A stretch of DNA of 64,000 bases from Syngnathus acus. Taxonomy: Eukaryota > Chordata > Actinopteri > Syngnathiformes > Syngnathidae. Of the stretch, positions 24,983 to 39,484 are shown one piece after another. The stretch spans positions 9,202,193-9,266,192 of the forward strand of contig NC_051088.1 of NCBI RefSeq assembly GCF_901709675.1, in the 5' to 3' direction. The notes under the pieces are model-generated. The model was not told the DNA's origin, did not search any database, and saw nothing but the letters and a program-made list of their open reading frames with translations. Positions within the stretch are counted from its first letter, which is position 1, and each line of letters begins with the position of its first letter. The translations under genes and the position numbers were made by a program.

Positions 24983-26794
24983 TGCTTATATTACCTTGTA
25001 TTGATGTTGGACATCGTCCATCAGGCCTTGCTGATGTGGCTCTTTAAAGGCACCACCAGTTGTTGCCCTTTTTCTCCATAGGGGAGGTGTGATGAGTTTT
25101 TTTCAGTAAACTTATATATCTGTGGAATCAAACAGAATATTTGATATTCCCTGTTGCTTCAAATCTTTTTATGCTTGACTCCCTGCAGTTAAGAGTCCAT
25201 AAAACATTATTCAATGTCTGCAAATCTGTATTTTGATGAGCTGTTTCTACTTAAACATTCTCAGAAACTGTGTCTACAGATAAATGTAAGAAGTTATATT
25301 TTTGAGAGGTTTTGATAGCATACACTTTGCCCGAATGACTACTCTGAAATGCTAATAGACTCAAAATTGTCACTATCATTCCGGCAGGTTGTATCAATTC
25401 TGTATTACAGTAGGTATTGCTTATACAAAGCTGACTTTACTAAAACGTGTGACTCCCTCAGCTATGCTTTGACAGACCATCCATCTGTTTAAAAGCTCTG
25501 TCAGCCTCACTTCCACAATTCCCAAAGGAGGAGAAGATGAGCACATTCTGCTAAGGGAAATTAATTGCAAAGTTTTTACGGTGTGTACTGCATTCCAGCT
25601 ATAAATGAGAGTTGACGGTAATATGCTCTCATTTAATAACAGAGAATATTGCTGTAAAGTCGTTTGCGGTGACATAGTGGAACTAGCGTCTGGCTAAGTG
25701 CGTAACATGTGTCTGTCCCTGATAGAAATTGATGCAATGTGCACGAGAATATTTGGATTTCTTTCTTTCTACCTAAAAGGTACTCAAAGCACCTTTGTCT
25801 CTTTCACGCATGAAGAGTGGTTGCCAGTGATCAGAGTCGCCCATTAGGCAAGATAGGCAGATGCTGAGGGTGCTGTGGACCCTAGGGGGCACCAAAAGTT
25901 GGGTGAAAATTCACCTTTAATATACTTATATTCAAATTAATTATTACCAATAACTTAATTTCAATTCAAATGGAAAAAGGAGGGGTCACGGGCATGCTGT
26001 GGCCTGGGCAAGCTGTCTTCGAGGCGATGGGCAGGCAGGGTAGACCCTGAAAAGGCTACCAGCCAATCACAGGGCACATACATACAAAAATGTTTTCACG
26101 TTTCATTATACAACAACAAAATACAAACAAGGCAAACAAAAAATGTATTTTGTTGAAACGCCTTGCTCACCAACTGGGGTAAACAAAAATAAATGGAGAT
26201 CAGGAAGAGTGGAACTAATTGTCCTGAAACGTCATTACATGGCAGTTGTGTTTTTATTGTATTTGTTTGCAGTACACAAATCCGTTAAAACTACGTAAGT
26301 TGTACTGCTTCAGTTTGCGAACGGAACAGAATCCTCCTGAATAAGGTCAAGATGATTGGCAGGCTTTTCCTCCTTGCTTCCTTCTCTATTGAACTTCTTC
26401 ACCTCTTTTCTGTCTCCTGTCTTTCTACTTCATGTCTCTGTTTCTGCTACACAAGGGCTTTCAGTTAAAATGTATTGATTTCTGCCCCCTTGTCCTCTCT
26501 TGCCTCCCATCCCCCTCTCGCTCACATTCAAACACACACACGTACACCCACAAACATACACACACACTACACGCACAAACTCACACACACACTGGTTCAC
26601 CATTCAGTTTTAAGACAATAATGGCAGGTTTGCTACCTTCCATTCCATAGAAGATTGAGGTTGTAATCGACAAATTGGCATTTCATGTCATGGCTACCGA
26701 GTTTCACGGACAAAACTGTCCATCTAAATGGAGGAAACCTATAAAAACTCAACATATTTGATAAGTTTGAACCTCACGTCTGTCTTCTTTGCAG

Positions 26795-26855
26795 AGGCAC
26801 GTTACAAGGACGTGAGGAGTCTTTCCTCCCCCGGCGCCCCTTTATCTAAATGGAG
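26795..26855 (+). other. Putative downstream exon of the host transcript
   Basis: A good acceptor with a pyrimidine tract (CTGTCTTCTTTGCAG) ends at 26794 and a donor GGAG then GTGATG follows at 26856. The 61-base body (starting AGGCACGTTACAAGG, with TCCCCCGGCGCC inside) is much richer in GC than its flanks. It lies 4 kb downstream of mir-133a on the same strand. Stops occur in at least one frame and no protein is recognised. Confidence 0.25.
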
Positions 26856-28691
26856 GTGATGTCATCTTTCGATATATCTTAAGCTGTCTGTTTTGAAGCC
26901 AAGAAGTGAGTGTGCGATGCTTTGGCATGCCTTGTTGCCTCGACATTGAATCCAGCTGATGCAGTTCATGCACGACCACCTTCTGCTTCATTGTCTTTGC
27001 TTTTTCTTACCTGCTGTGTGTATGTACAGCATTCTTGCTTCTCCCCATCTCATTCTTGTCCAAGATAAAGTCATTACTAACCGTACTCTAAAACAAATAG
27101 ATAAACCAAGAGGTACTTTATTTTTATGGAGTTGTATAAATTCTCAATTGAGGGCTGTATTTCATTCTTGGAGGGGTAGAAAATCATCCCTGATAGCTGT
27201 ACATATTTCCAACTGAATTTGTCTCACACGTGGTAATCTTAATTACTCTCATTAATGGGTTTTTACTCACCATTTACACTCATTAACCTCAATTAGCTTT
27301 GAAAAGCGGTGTAGAACTGCTGCTCACACTTATTGTTTGTCAACATTTGTGTGTGTGTGCCTGCATGCGTACCATAATTAACAAGTTATTAATAACTGTG
27401 TTCTGTAGCAAATAAAAATGTATTGTTAGCGACATGTGAATGCACGAGCTTAGTGAGTGCAGGGACAAGTTTGTGTCACTTTGATGTTGTCATTATAAGT
27501 GATAATGTGGTAGGATTTAGTTTCAAATGTATTATTTGACATACTAGTTACTGCTAATTTTTCATGCTATCAGTGGTGAACATCAGACTCCCATTGGTTA
27601 TGTTTTAGGTCCGTCAAGCAGCCGAGCATTGACGGTTCTTTCTTTTTCTTTTTGGTTTGTGCAAGTGCCAAAAATATATCACTTGTGAAGTTAACTTCAG
27701 AATCTATATTAGCAATAGCCACCACTAAATACCCATGTCATTTGTTCTTTAATAATCAAAAATCAAATTGTTGAATGAAATTGAAAATGTCATTCATTTG
27801 TTTTTCAAGCAAACACAAACCTTTTTTTTTCCCCTATTCTAGGCACAGATTTATGGAAGCATTAAGCTGCCATTATTAAGTATTTGATTGTGATTTAATT
27901 TTGTTTCAAGTTAAGGAAATACAAGCAATTAAATTCGATCAAACTCAGACTTTCAATATTTTGTATTTCCAATTTATCCTAGAATAGAAGCCATTTATTT
28001 CCATATTAATTCATTTATTCCGTTCATTTTTGAAATTTTACACGTCTTGTCACGTGAAACCAAACGAGCCAAGACTCCAACTCAGAGCCTCAGACCCACG
28101 AAGCAGACGTGCTCACCAGTAATCGATGTGGTACATTCCAATCCATACCTTAACTGAAATTTAGCCAATTGCTCATCCCTAATGGAAATGTGTACAAATT
28201 ATGCACCTCAAGCCCTCTTTGAATCCTCCCCCACTGCTATGGTGCGTGGTTGTTTAAACTGCTGAAGAAGATACTGGTCCCGGTGGACCGGCAGATAATG
28301 AATGACCTCCATCCATCCTGCACAGTGAGAGCAATAGAAAAAAAGACAAAATAAGAAAAGAATATGCAGTGCTTTCACATGATATCTATTGCAGTGTAAC
28401 AGAGCCTCTATCCCGCCTTGCTCTTTTCATTGTTTCTGTTCTATCACTCCACATCCTCCCCAATCACCTCTATTCATCTTTTACCTAAGCACCCTCCACA
28501 TACGTATTAGGCAAAATCCACCGGCTGTCTGCTGTACCAGCTCCCTGACATGTATCCATATACAGTATGCAGACTATGACCTTCATCGACTAAGAGAGGT
28601 GGACTTTCATCTTGGGTCTGTAAAGTCAAACCAATGTGGTTTTTACCTTAAAGATACAAATGCTTTGCACAGTGGAGGCAGTGCATGCGTG

Positions 28692-28834
<143 letters not shown>

Positions 28835-30367
28835 TATGTATGGTACTGCCTGCCCACAGAGCAAAAACCAAACAGCTTGATGAAGCAGTAAATTTCACTT
28901 CACTTGCCTGTATGTGTCCCCTGACAATCACGTCTTAACTGAAAATGCTGTTGTGACCCTCCTTCACACTTGAACTGCTCTGTTGAGAAGAAACAAATGA
29001 CAAACCAAAATGCAGGCCAGCAGTCACGCACGAACGTCAACAACTAAACTGGCACTCAACCCTCCTCATAGTATTGGTTTTATAAATAATAACAAATATA
29101 CTGTAAATGTAAACACAAACACAATTTTTATGTGCACACAGAATATTAAAAAAAATTCAATCGTTGGTTTTGTATGTTACAAATACTCTACAATGGTGAT
29201 TCACCACTTGCCTTGTCTAATTCAACTCTGTGAGAGTCACCAAAAGAGTTGAGTACTACTTTTGCAGACAGGCGCCTGTGCGCCCAACGTAAAAACTGGC
29301 AGAGGTTCTGTGCTCCTCTGAAATGTGAGGTGCATGTCAGTGAGCATTTAACCCATTCAGTGCATTAATATTATTTTCAGCTGTAATATAATTTCAAAAG
29401 CAAGTGTTGTAGTGCCATAAGAAATGTTATAGTGCCATAAAACACATGTACTATTTATATCGTGATATATTCATATCGTGATAGTATAGTCATTTAAAGC
29501 TTATTCCTAGTTAAAGAAAAGCAATGACAGTGTTAACAATTAACACAACACACTGGTGTTAAATTATTCAACAATTATATATTTCATATCTTAAAAGTGT
29601 TCTTGCAACTCTGTCACAGTGTTAACTGTGTAGTTTAATTTGATCTAGCATGGAAACTTTCAAAATTGTGATTTCAGAATTTGTTGTGCAGCTATGACTC
29701 TCCCATGCATCCTTGAGTTTTATTAACATACAGCATTGTATTTAATAGGTTTGGCTCTTACACCACCGCTCGAGAAAATGTCATGAAATGGCATGCAGAC
29801 ATGGGGTTCTTGTGATAGTATGTGCGTTGGAACCTGAAAGAAGTGACTGCAGCGTTTTAATTGTGAGGCGATGGCAAACTGCCCAAGAGACACTACAAGC
29901 AAATGGTTAAGGGTTCATCCTTGATCCAAGTGCTACCCTAAAATTAGCTGTGTCGTTTTTGACATACTGAGCACTTGACACCGGCAAAAGAAAAAATGAC
30001 CATCTCAAAAGATGAAGACTGAGGGAGAGAGCCCAGAAGTACAATAAGAGGATGATCAGTATGTGGCAGGGTACTAAAGAATTGGCAAAGTGAAAAGATT
30101 GAGGAGCAGAGTGAGTGAGGGAAGTTGAAAGCTGAAGTTTGCTGACAAGGGCATAAAACGGAGCCTCCTTGGAGAAAACCCACTGATGTCGCAACAAATG
30201 AGGCGACAGGAGGGAGCAGACGGCTCCGTCACAATGATGTGTGTTTGCCTGTGAGGTTGTGTGTCTTTTCAGAAGTGTACAACAATTCCCCTGAGTGGCT
30301 GACACTTACACCAAATAAAAGTATCTAGATTTAAGAAAAAAAAGCCAAAAAGAATAAGAAACAATAA

Positions 30368-30717
30368 AACCCTAACCCAACTTTGAAACCCTAACTCTTG
30401 TTTTGAAACCCTAGTTTGAAACCCTGACCCTAGTTTGAAACCCTGGTTGTAAACCCGAACCCTAGTTTGAATCCCTAACCCTAATTTGAAACCCTAAACC
30501 TAGTTTGAAACCCTGACCCTAGTTTGAAACCCTAACCCTACTTTGAAACCCTAACCCGAGTTTAAAACCCTAGTTTGAAACCCAAACCCCAATTTGAAAC
30601 CTTAACCTTAGTCTTAAACCCTAGTTTGAATCCCTAACACTAGTTTGAAACCCTGACCCTAGTTTGAAACCCTAGTTTGAAACCCTAACCCTTGTTTGAA
30701 ACCCTGACACTAGTTTT
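30368..30717. repeat. Telomere-like minisatellite
   Basis: About 350 bases of degenerate tandem units of two main forms: CCCTAACCCTAGTTTGAAA (19 nt) and the shorter CCCTAGTTTGAAA (13 nt). The CCCTAA part is the vertebrate telomere unit on its C-rich strand. A stray fragment, TAACCCTAGTTTAAAAC, occurs at about 34.37 kb. Confidence 0.9.
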
Positions 30718-33700
30718 AAGCAAGCATGAAGAGAAAAGAAGGCGTATTGTTCTATTGCTGGGCAAATGAGAATGATAGTGCTGAGTTAATATTTGGAAAC
30801 CTACCCAGTACAGTTGAGAGAGGTGAATTTCAGTGTGATATGCTTCATGCTAGTCATACATGAGATTCAGCCTTTTAATAAATCATAGAATGTGTTTTAG
30901 TGGTCCCATATTTTCTGATGACTCTGTGTCATTTAACTAACTCTCTAATTTTGGGCTTGGTCACTTCCTGACATATTCTCTCTACTTTGCCTCCACCATC
31001 TCATATCTCTGCATTAGTGTGTCGGTGTCTCTTAGTCTTTAGTTCTGTTCAGTTCCATTTAAGACTACTGACAATTAGGCCAGCAAATAAAGATAATGTG
31101 ACCCATCGAGTTCTTTAACTATTGTGCTTCAGTTACCAGGGCAGAAGGTGCTTAAGTGGCTGAGGCTAGATCTGTACAATAGACAAAGACATAAATAATG
31201 TACATAATTAAAACATGTTAAAACATGATAGTCGACAGTATTCCATGTACTCCAACAAACAGTAGACATTACCAAGACATACGGACATATGGCTGCCCAA
31301 TAATAGATTGATGGAGAACTATTAATTCCTTGTAACCATTGGAGTGCATTGAGGCTCACACTTGTCCTTTGTATTAGTGTCTACTTTTATTCTTGATTCC
31401 AATCAATAATGCAGTGCAGTCAGAGGTGGAACTAATTCTTTACATCACATATCATGGACCACCTTGCCTGAACATCTAAAGAAGACAAGAAGGAGGCCAA
31501 ATCAGTGTTTACTGTACCAAACCAAACTGTGGACATATGGCTCGAGTAAAGTGATTGAGAATCTCCCTGAGAGTAGCGATCACACTTTCAGCAGTTTTCA
31601 TTCACATTGTCGACAAGTGGTGTTGACCCTCTCTGAAATGCGCATGTCTAATGCAACCCTTCACTTTACACACACACGCATGCACACGCACACACACAGC
31701 TGACCTCATCACTCATGTTACACCAAGCGATGGTGCAGAGCAATTCAGGATCACATCCATTTCAATCTAAAATAATAATCCTTGTGGATAGAATAAATTA
31801 TGGAGCCAACTCTCGCTGTGTTAGCACCAAGCTAATGATGCACGTCCAGGTTATGTTCTTCATGCTCCAACAGATTAATTTTACTTGGACCAACTTGGTC
31901 TTCTGACGTTTAATCAAAAGTACTTGTCTCCATTTTCGGACTCCTACTCTTTTAAAAAGCAAGCTGACATATTATCTTTCAGGCAGTTAGTGTCAAAGGT
32001 CAGACCAGAGAGCAATATTTTGATTTTTTTTTTCCTTGAAGATGAAGAACCGCCTGATGCCGCTGTACCTAAATGAAATAATGTGCTGAGCGCAGGATTC
32101 TACAACTAGTTTATGTTAACTTCAATACTTTCAATTACCCATAATTCAAATTATATTGTGTCTCTACTAGTCTCATCAAACGTTAATTGCAATAAGACGG
32201 GAAATCTCTCGTTTTTTAACAATATGCGATGTCAGCAGTAATTGGGCCCAAGTTCATTTTTCTTACCAGAACTCCTTAGATTTATACAAGAAGCAGGTGT
32301 CATAATACAATTGTGTATGAAGGCCCCCAAACACACACACACACACACACATAAATAAAAACGTTCTGTACAGTGGCCTGTGGGTGAATGTATTTACCGA
32401 GGAATGAAATAGGTTGAGAAATCCATTCTTATCTTATATGTATTATAAATGTTCTTGCGTCGCTGTTAGATTCGCTTCCAGTAATATGCATGATAAGCCA
32501 TCAATGCTGCTCGCTCTGACTGAAATAATGCAAGCGCACATTCAAGCACCTTATAGATCACACAGTTATAAATATACAAGCACAATATGAGGGTAATCAA
32601 GGTTCAAGTCGTTTAAATCTGACATCGGCATTAATGCATATTGGGTGTTGAAATGGAATTATCCTTCTTGCTATTGATTAGCTGGGTGACTCATAATTAA
32701 AGCGGATCAGGCCTCGGGGCTACTGCAGTGTGTATGACTGAGTGTGATGAATGCGAAGGTCCACAACGTCAGGATCCCTCCACTCAGCACAATTGCAAGC
32801 TCCTCCGAAACCACTGCATGATCACGCAAAAATGTAGTTTTCACCCTGTGTGTGTGTTGCATTCAGTTCATGCACTTTACTTAGGGTTTCTTTTCATGTT
32901 TTTTATCCAATGAGCAGTAGACAACAAAGAAACTTTTATGAGTGGAGGCTTGTCATGTTTGCGTCAGTTGCATGTTTGTCAAGTTATTGGTACTGCAGAG
33001 CAGCTTTAAGGCTGCTAGGATGTGTTTTCTTTTCATGTAGGCACGCGTTCCAGTAAAAACAAACTGGCAAAAGAAGAAAATAGAATAAATCAACAGAGTA
33101 AAAATTTACAATTAGTCTGTTTTGAGGGGGCAGTCCTATCTCAAGTCATTTGCTGACCGTATGCGCCGCTACTGCAGGGCCATTGGTTAATATGGCTTTT
33201 TTTTTTTTTTTTTTACCATGAGGGTAACAGAGGAACAGAGGTGCTTGTTCATCCCTTTCCCCCCCCCGAAAACCAAAAATGGAAATATGAAAATTAGCCT
33301 GATTGAGAAGTCACATTCCCCCAAAAATTAGAACTGCTTGCAGACACAATTTTGAAAACAGATTTGAAAAGGTTTACTTGATTCCGTAATTTCTTATTTG
33401 ATGGGTGAGCAGCCACGCAAATTTCCGAATTTAACACGTGGGAGCGCTGCAAGATCATTATGTACGTTGCATGTCGTCACTGTGGTCACAAACAATTCCT
33501 GAAGCTGTGTGTTTGTGTGTGGGCCTGCTGTTTCAGAGGTTTCACTATATAGAGCAGAGTGCCCTCTTGTGTTTCATAAGAAGCAAAACATGATGCTTGG
33601 AGAGTGACATAAAGCATCCGATGAGGTACAGGAGACATACGCGTCTCTACACACAGCAGTACAGTCATTTATCACAGTATCATTTCATTTAATGAAACAT

Positions 33701-34532
33701 CACTCAACTCTCACGGGAATGGCCCTATAAAGGGCGACAAGATGCCTGCATCTACAGACTGAGGTATCTATCAGTACCAAACAGAATTCTTCGTGGAACA
33801 TCATTCAGCTCCAAGTAATACTTCATTTTTACGTGGCATATTATTACCGTCGTATAATGCACATGGAAGGCCTTCTCAGAAAGCACGCTGGCAAGTCATG
33901 TGTTAGCACTGCATGGGATGAAATTGTGATGAATGGTGACAATGTACAAGCCGAAACAAACAAACAAACATACACCGTGAACTTTGCCCTCCTGCATTTC
34001 ACAATAACAATGACTTCAGATGAATTCAGATTTTATGCATTAGGCCTGCCTTGTTCCTCATGAGGATGTCAAGCATGCAGTAACAAAATAATAATAATAA
34101 TATTTTTCAAATGAGCTTCACTTTAGCCAACTCACAATCAGCGATAAAAAAAACACACCTTTTGAAATACTGCCAAATTATGGTGACATGCATGTTTAAA
34201 AAACAAAACAAAAAAAAAACGTTTACTGTAGATAAAGTTAAAACAAAGCCGATGGTCAAAAATTCAACTTAGGCAAATCAATTATTATGCATACATTTGT
34301 TATAGTACATACATTTTCACAGTACAGAGAGAACAAAGAAGTTCCCTAGGTTACAAACCTACATGAGACTTTAACCCTAGTTTAAAACTCCATTTCGACC
34401 CTCGAGCTGCCACTCCGGGTGATTGACATCTTGCCCCTCAGCAGTCAGCCAACCTTTTGAAATCAGTGACGCCTATTGCTGCTATGTCTCTCCTGTACAA
34501 TAAAAGGCTCTATATGTACAATAATAAAATGT

Positions 34533-34800
34533 TGTGGAGTTTGCATGTTCTCCCCGTGCCTGCGTGGGTTTCCTCCAGGTACACTGGTTTCCTTTCACAT
34601 TGCGAAGACATGCATGGTAGTCCAGTTGACCGCTCCAAATTCCCCTTAGGTGTGAGTACCAAAGGTTGTTCGTGCGATTGGCCCGCAACCAGTTCAAGGT
34701 GTGATCTGCCTTTCTCCGGATGTCAGCTGGGATAGGCTCCAGTACCCCTCGCGACCCTGTGCAGTGTACAGGATAAACGGTGTTGAGAATGGATGGATGT
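34533..34800 (+). repeat. Near-complete copy of the teleost interspersed repeat
   Basis: The consecutive words TGGAGTTTGCATGTTCTCCC, TGGGTTTCCTCCAGGTAC, GACATGCATGGTAG, GCAACCAGTTCAAGGTG and GGGATAGGCTCCAG, then AATGGATGG, are the familiar order of a repeat present in thousands of copies in teleost genomes. It is the least diverged copy in this window and serves as the reference for the others. Confidence 0.85.
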
Positions 34801-35245
34801 TCAGATTGAAGGGCACAAAATGGTTGTTGTTATGTAGTCTTTTACTACCCTCTACTGGTCAAATGCGCATACAACACCTAATAGAAGATCATCAATTTAC
34901 AGTGAACCAGATGAAAAGTTTGAAAACTTAAAGGAGCTGTATCATGCTATTTATAGCGTTCCACAGTTAATTATAGACATCTGGGAATTTAATCATTTAC
35001 ACCAAACAGCAATGACTAGTTCGTTGCAAGGGGTATGTGGAAACATTTGATCATTTATAGTCGCATGTCAATTCAAATTGCTGGGACACCTGCTATGATA
35101 AAGTGAGCGTGCGTTCAGTCTGCGTGATGGGGCGGGAGTAGTGGCTGCGGATCCTCAATTTGTGGCGTCACCAAATGAGAGGAGGAATGAACTTGAGGGT
35201 GTTGTAGTATTTATATTTTCATATTTTCCACTCTGTGTGTGTGTC

Positions 35246-35268
35246 GGGGGGGGGGGGGGGGGGGGGGG
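35246..35268. repeat. 23-base poly-G run
   Basis: A homopolymer of 23 consecutive G follows a short GT run. Such runs are unstable and sequencing length may be wrong. Confidence 0.9.
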
Positions 35269-38200
35269 ATCAGAGGCTGATCTGGACTGTGTTGGACCTA
35301 ATTTCTGTGATTAGGGTTGCGCCACTGAATCGTATTGCCATATTAAAATTAATTATATATTTTTTGCAACATAAGCAACAGTACTGCACTTTTGCAGTTT
35401 CACGGTTGATGTCACTGTATCTCGCCATGACACTTCCACAAGGCAGCAGCGTGCTCAGAACGTCAGCATGCAGCACTTGCACCGTCACACACTCAGGAAA
35501 CCAGACTTGGTGACGCGAGGGAGGGTGGATGGAGTGTCTTTTCAAGGTAAGCGCCGTCCGTATTTTTTTTTTTTTTTTGGATGGGAGCGAAGGGGGATGC
35601 GGATGTTGCGGAGAAGTGCACGGACCATGTCATACACGCACCAGACATGCCTCAAACATGCAACCTGCACCAGGTTTTGCGACAACACTGAACAAAAGGG
35701 GTGTTTTGTAAACCACCGATTTGCCGTGCTTTGCAAAATGAGCGTCGTCATAAACACACAGCAACATACATCTTCCCTTGATGTCTCCATCTGCGAACAT
35801 TTTATTATAACGCAGCCTTTTCTAGTATCTGTCTTATCTCTGACCGTCGGGGCAGAATAACCATCATTGCTTGGTTTTATTCATGTTATATTTGTCACCG
35901 CATGGCAGCAGACGCGAGGGTGGTTCCCTCCTTGCAGGGGGGGAGAGGTGCACCTAGACCCAGATGATCATGTTTACTTCACCTGTTTCATCAGTGCACA
36001 CAATTTCGGTTCATAATGAGATTGTTAGGATGTGCATATCACCTCAGAGCATCATTATTATCTGGATAAATTAATCAATGGATGCATGATGGAAAGATAG
36101 ACAGATCAAGATCGACCAATTATGAGGTGACAGATGTCATCAGGGGCTCTGCAGGCTCTGTCCCAATCTCTCTTGTGGTCGATCCCAAATGTATGTAATG
36201 ATTTGAGTTTGTTCTTCCACAACAAACTCATAAAACTGCATATTTTGAGCTTGCTTTGTGTATTGGAGAACATAAAAGAGCCATTCCCAGACGGTTCTTA
36301 TAAAGTTGGAAGCATACAATTGTGGAAGAGGGAATTATTTAGGAGAAATGGGGGTTCTAGTCCAAGCTTTAATTGATCAAAGGTTAAGTAGTGGGGCTAC
36401 AAATGTTGCTCCACTTCAACATGTGCACATCAAACTGCTCCATTGTATTGTGTGCTCTCACACTGATAGCATCAGCAGTCAACAGGAAGGAGAGAAAGAA
36501 AAAAGATCAACTGTAGAGCAATGGTTCTGAAAATTGGGCTCCCTCTAGTGGTACATGGCAGACTATCTCCAAATATGTAACGTAATGCATGTGAAATACA
36601 ATTTTAATTTAACACATTTTAAAATGGTTTTAGTATATTTAGGAAAATACAAACTGCTGAACTATACAGCAGTCTAAATATACTTTAAGGCAATAAAACT
36701 GTCTCATTTTGGATGAACACTTAGCCCCTTCCACACTACTGTATCTTAATGTTGGTCATTTTACTTGGAGAGCTAAGTATCTTTATAGTTGGCACGAACT
36801 GAAAAGAACCACTGCAAAAATGTCTCAGGCAATGTTATCACAATGAATGCTGCTTAATTTGAATGATTGTGTGACCAATTCACAGAAGAAACAGATGAGG
36901 TGTCAACTGACACGCACTCCTTTCACAATGCCTATTGCTGTTCAATTTTAACCGCACTGAGCAGGTGCAATGCAGGGGCAAAGACTTCCCACCGATATTT
37001 CGCCTTTAAGGATAGTTTCTGAGCTGTAACCAATGGGACAAGCATGGTGTGATGTTTCACACTACACTCAACAGTTTTGTGTTGAAAGCAATTGACGCTG
37101 TTCGACAAGTGTTTAGTCAATAGTTGATATTAAGACCGTCACAAAAAAAAAAGCAGTAAAACACTTTAAATTGTCATTTTAAAGGTTGTCAAAGTCAGGT
37201 CACAAATGCTTCCCTTGACACACAGTGAAGTATCTTTTGTAATAAGATCCTAATGTTTTTTTGCTATATAAAATGTTATAAAACAAAGTATCTGAAATAC
37301 TCTGGACTGATTTGAGCTCAGTGTAAGATTACGTAACATCTGACTAGTAATCAGATGTGCTTGGAGGGTCAGAGAGGATTATTTAATACTCGGCAGCTTT
37401 TCCATCTTAAGTGAGAATATTGGTTCTCAAAGAGTAACATAACATAATACAAATGCAAGTACTCATTACTTGGGGAGGAGCATGGCAACAAACACATGAC
37501 TTTAGTATGACAAACAACACAAAGCAGACAAATGTCATGGAACGGATGGAGCAGGGCGACCAAATGCAACTTGGACCAGGGTTTATTGAGCAAACTCAAA
37601 ATGGCAAACTGAGACAAATTAACAAAACAATAACTGGACTGACTGACCGGTACGTGAGACAAGAAGACTACAGACGTGACGACAACAGACGTGACGACAT
37701 CAATGATCCAACGGGTGTGAGGGGCAGACAGGACTTAAATACAAAACAGGTAACAAGAGGCAGGTGACTGTGGTTACATGGATTGAGGTGACACAGGAGG
37801 GGAGGGGCGACGCGAACAGAAACCATGGTAACAGACACAATAAAGCAACAGGGGACGAATCGTGACAAGAAAGACCAAATAGTGAAGAGCAGACAAATTT
37901 TACATGCATTTCATGAGCGATAATATCTGCATGAAAAAACAGAATAAATATCTAAACTATGTAATTACAGGGGGGAATGCCATTCCTTTGTCAAAGTAGT
38001 TGTTTGATGTGTTTGTGAAGCAAGTGGACTAGGAAGTGCAAGAACAAAGAGAACAAAGCCTTTATTTGAGTAAAGAGTAAAAACCACAAACAACAAAGTC
38101 AGATAGAACAACTCGTTTTATTAACAACCGCAACTGGAACAAAGCACTGTATATAAATACAAAAGAAAAGTCTGGCAGTGAGACACAAATTAAGAGTAGC

Positions 38201-38611
38201 GCCCCATGTTCAAAATTAAGGTACAGTATTCTGCTTATTTTTTATTCTTACTTTCTATGGAAAAAACCTTTAGGGTAGTTTTCTTCAGCCTACATATGGA
38301 AGTGACTCAGAATAGGAAACTCACAAGAAAGTCACCGTTATTGCATACACGCGCACCCCCCCCCTCATAAAACTCATATCAAAACTGACCACACACACCA
38401 CTCAAACGGGGAGTAACATTTCAGCATCAACGCAATGTATCTATTTTGGTCTACTGATATTGTAGTTAATATAACCAAATATACAGTGTCATAGGGTAAC
38501 ATCACATTAAGAAAAGAAAAAAAAGCCTCAATGGATTAAGGAAACGCTAAACATGATGCTATTGATATCTCAATACCTGCCAACAATTTGAGATAAATAG
38601 AAAGCAACTTG

Positions 38612-38818
38612 CAGTCAGTGACAACGGTGCTGTGGTTCACTCAGCTTCAGTTTCCGCTCTCTCCGTGACAGTTTTGAGTGTGAATGGTTGGGCTAAGGGG
38701 TGCTATAGATACCTCGTGAATGACTGGCGACCAGTCTACTGTGGGGTGTAGTCTTAAGTTTTATCTAATAGGATGGACTGTACCTCAGCCGTAACTCTCG
38801 AGAAGATAAGCAGTGTAG
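38612..38818 (+). repeat. SINE-like interspersed repeat copy (cluster member 1)
   Basis: The head ACGGTGCTGTGGTTCAC and the words GTGTGAATGG, GGCGACCAGTCTACTG and AAGATAAGCAG mark a diverged copy of the tRNA-headed repeat. Confidence 0.55.
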
Positions 38819-39295
38819 GAACCTGATGGTTTGATAAAGCAACATGTTTACATTTACAGACATTATTGGGCTGTATAAGTCTGCCTCAACCTTGAAATCT
38901 ATGCTCTTTTTAGACTAAAGATTTACCTGACTTGTAAAATTTGGCTGGTTCATCGAGGTTGATTTGAGATGCAAAAAAAGATGAAACAATCATAAATGAA
39001 AATAGTGGAAACACATTTTTGGTGACTAAACTACAAATGACACTAGAATGTCTTTATTTAATGGGATCCTCCGCTCTGTCCATCAACAGCACATTTTAAA
39101 AATCAAATAAAATCCAATGTGAATGTTTAGACGTACAGTACTGTGAATGGAGCCTGACTGAATTTGCTGCTCTCCTGAAAAGCATAACCTCAGAGCATTT
39201 CCTTGCTTCTTCAGAAACCTTTGTTCACCACAGAGCAGGGAAGACCCCCTGAGGAACTAAAGCAAATGAAAACGATGTGAGTGTTTCAACTTTAG

Positions 39296-39484
39296 TCGCT
39301 GATGGTGTAGGTGTACATTGGCCTGGTTTCAGTTTCCACTCAGTGACAGTGTGAATGGTAGAATGCTGACTGGTGAACAGTTCACAGTGTCACCTGCATT
39401 TTGCCTAAAGTTAGCTGGGATAGGCTCCAGGTCACTTGTGACCTTAGTGAGCATGAGCAGCACAGAAAATGGACGAGTCAATGT
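39296..39484 (+). repeat. SINE-like interspersed repeat copy (cluster member 2)
   Basis: It starts with TCGCTGATGGTGTAGGTG (A-box-like), then CAGTTTCCACTCAGTGACAG and GTTAGCTGGGATAGGCTCC, ending near AAAATGGACGAGTC. The head-to-tail order matches the copies at 10.0, 38.6 and 39.9 kb. Confidence 0.7.

Noticed and set aside
37650-37905. GACGTGACGACAACAGACGT repeat with long frames on both strands
   Set aside because: It looks like a fragment of a dispersed teleost repeat, but I could not find borders or a class, so it is not listed as a gene or element.
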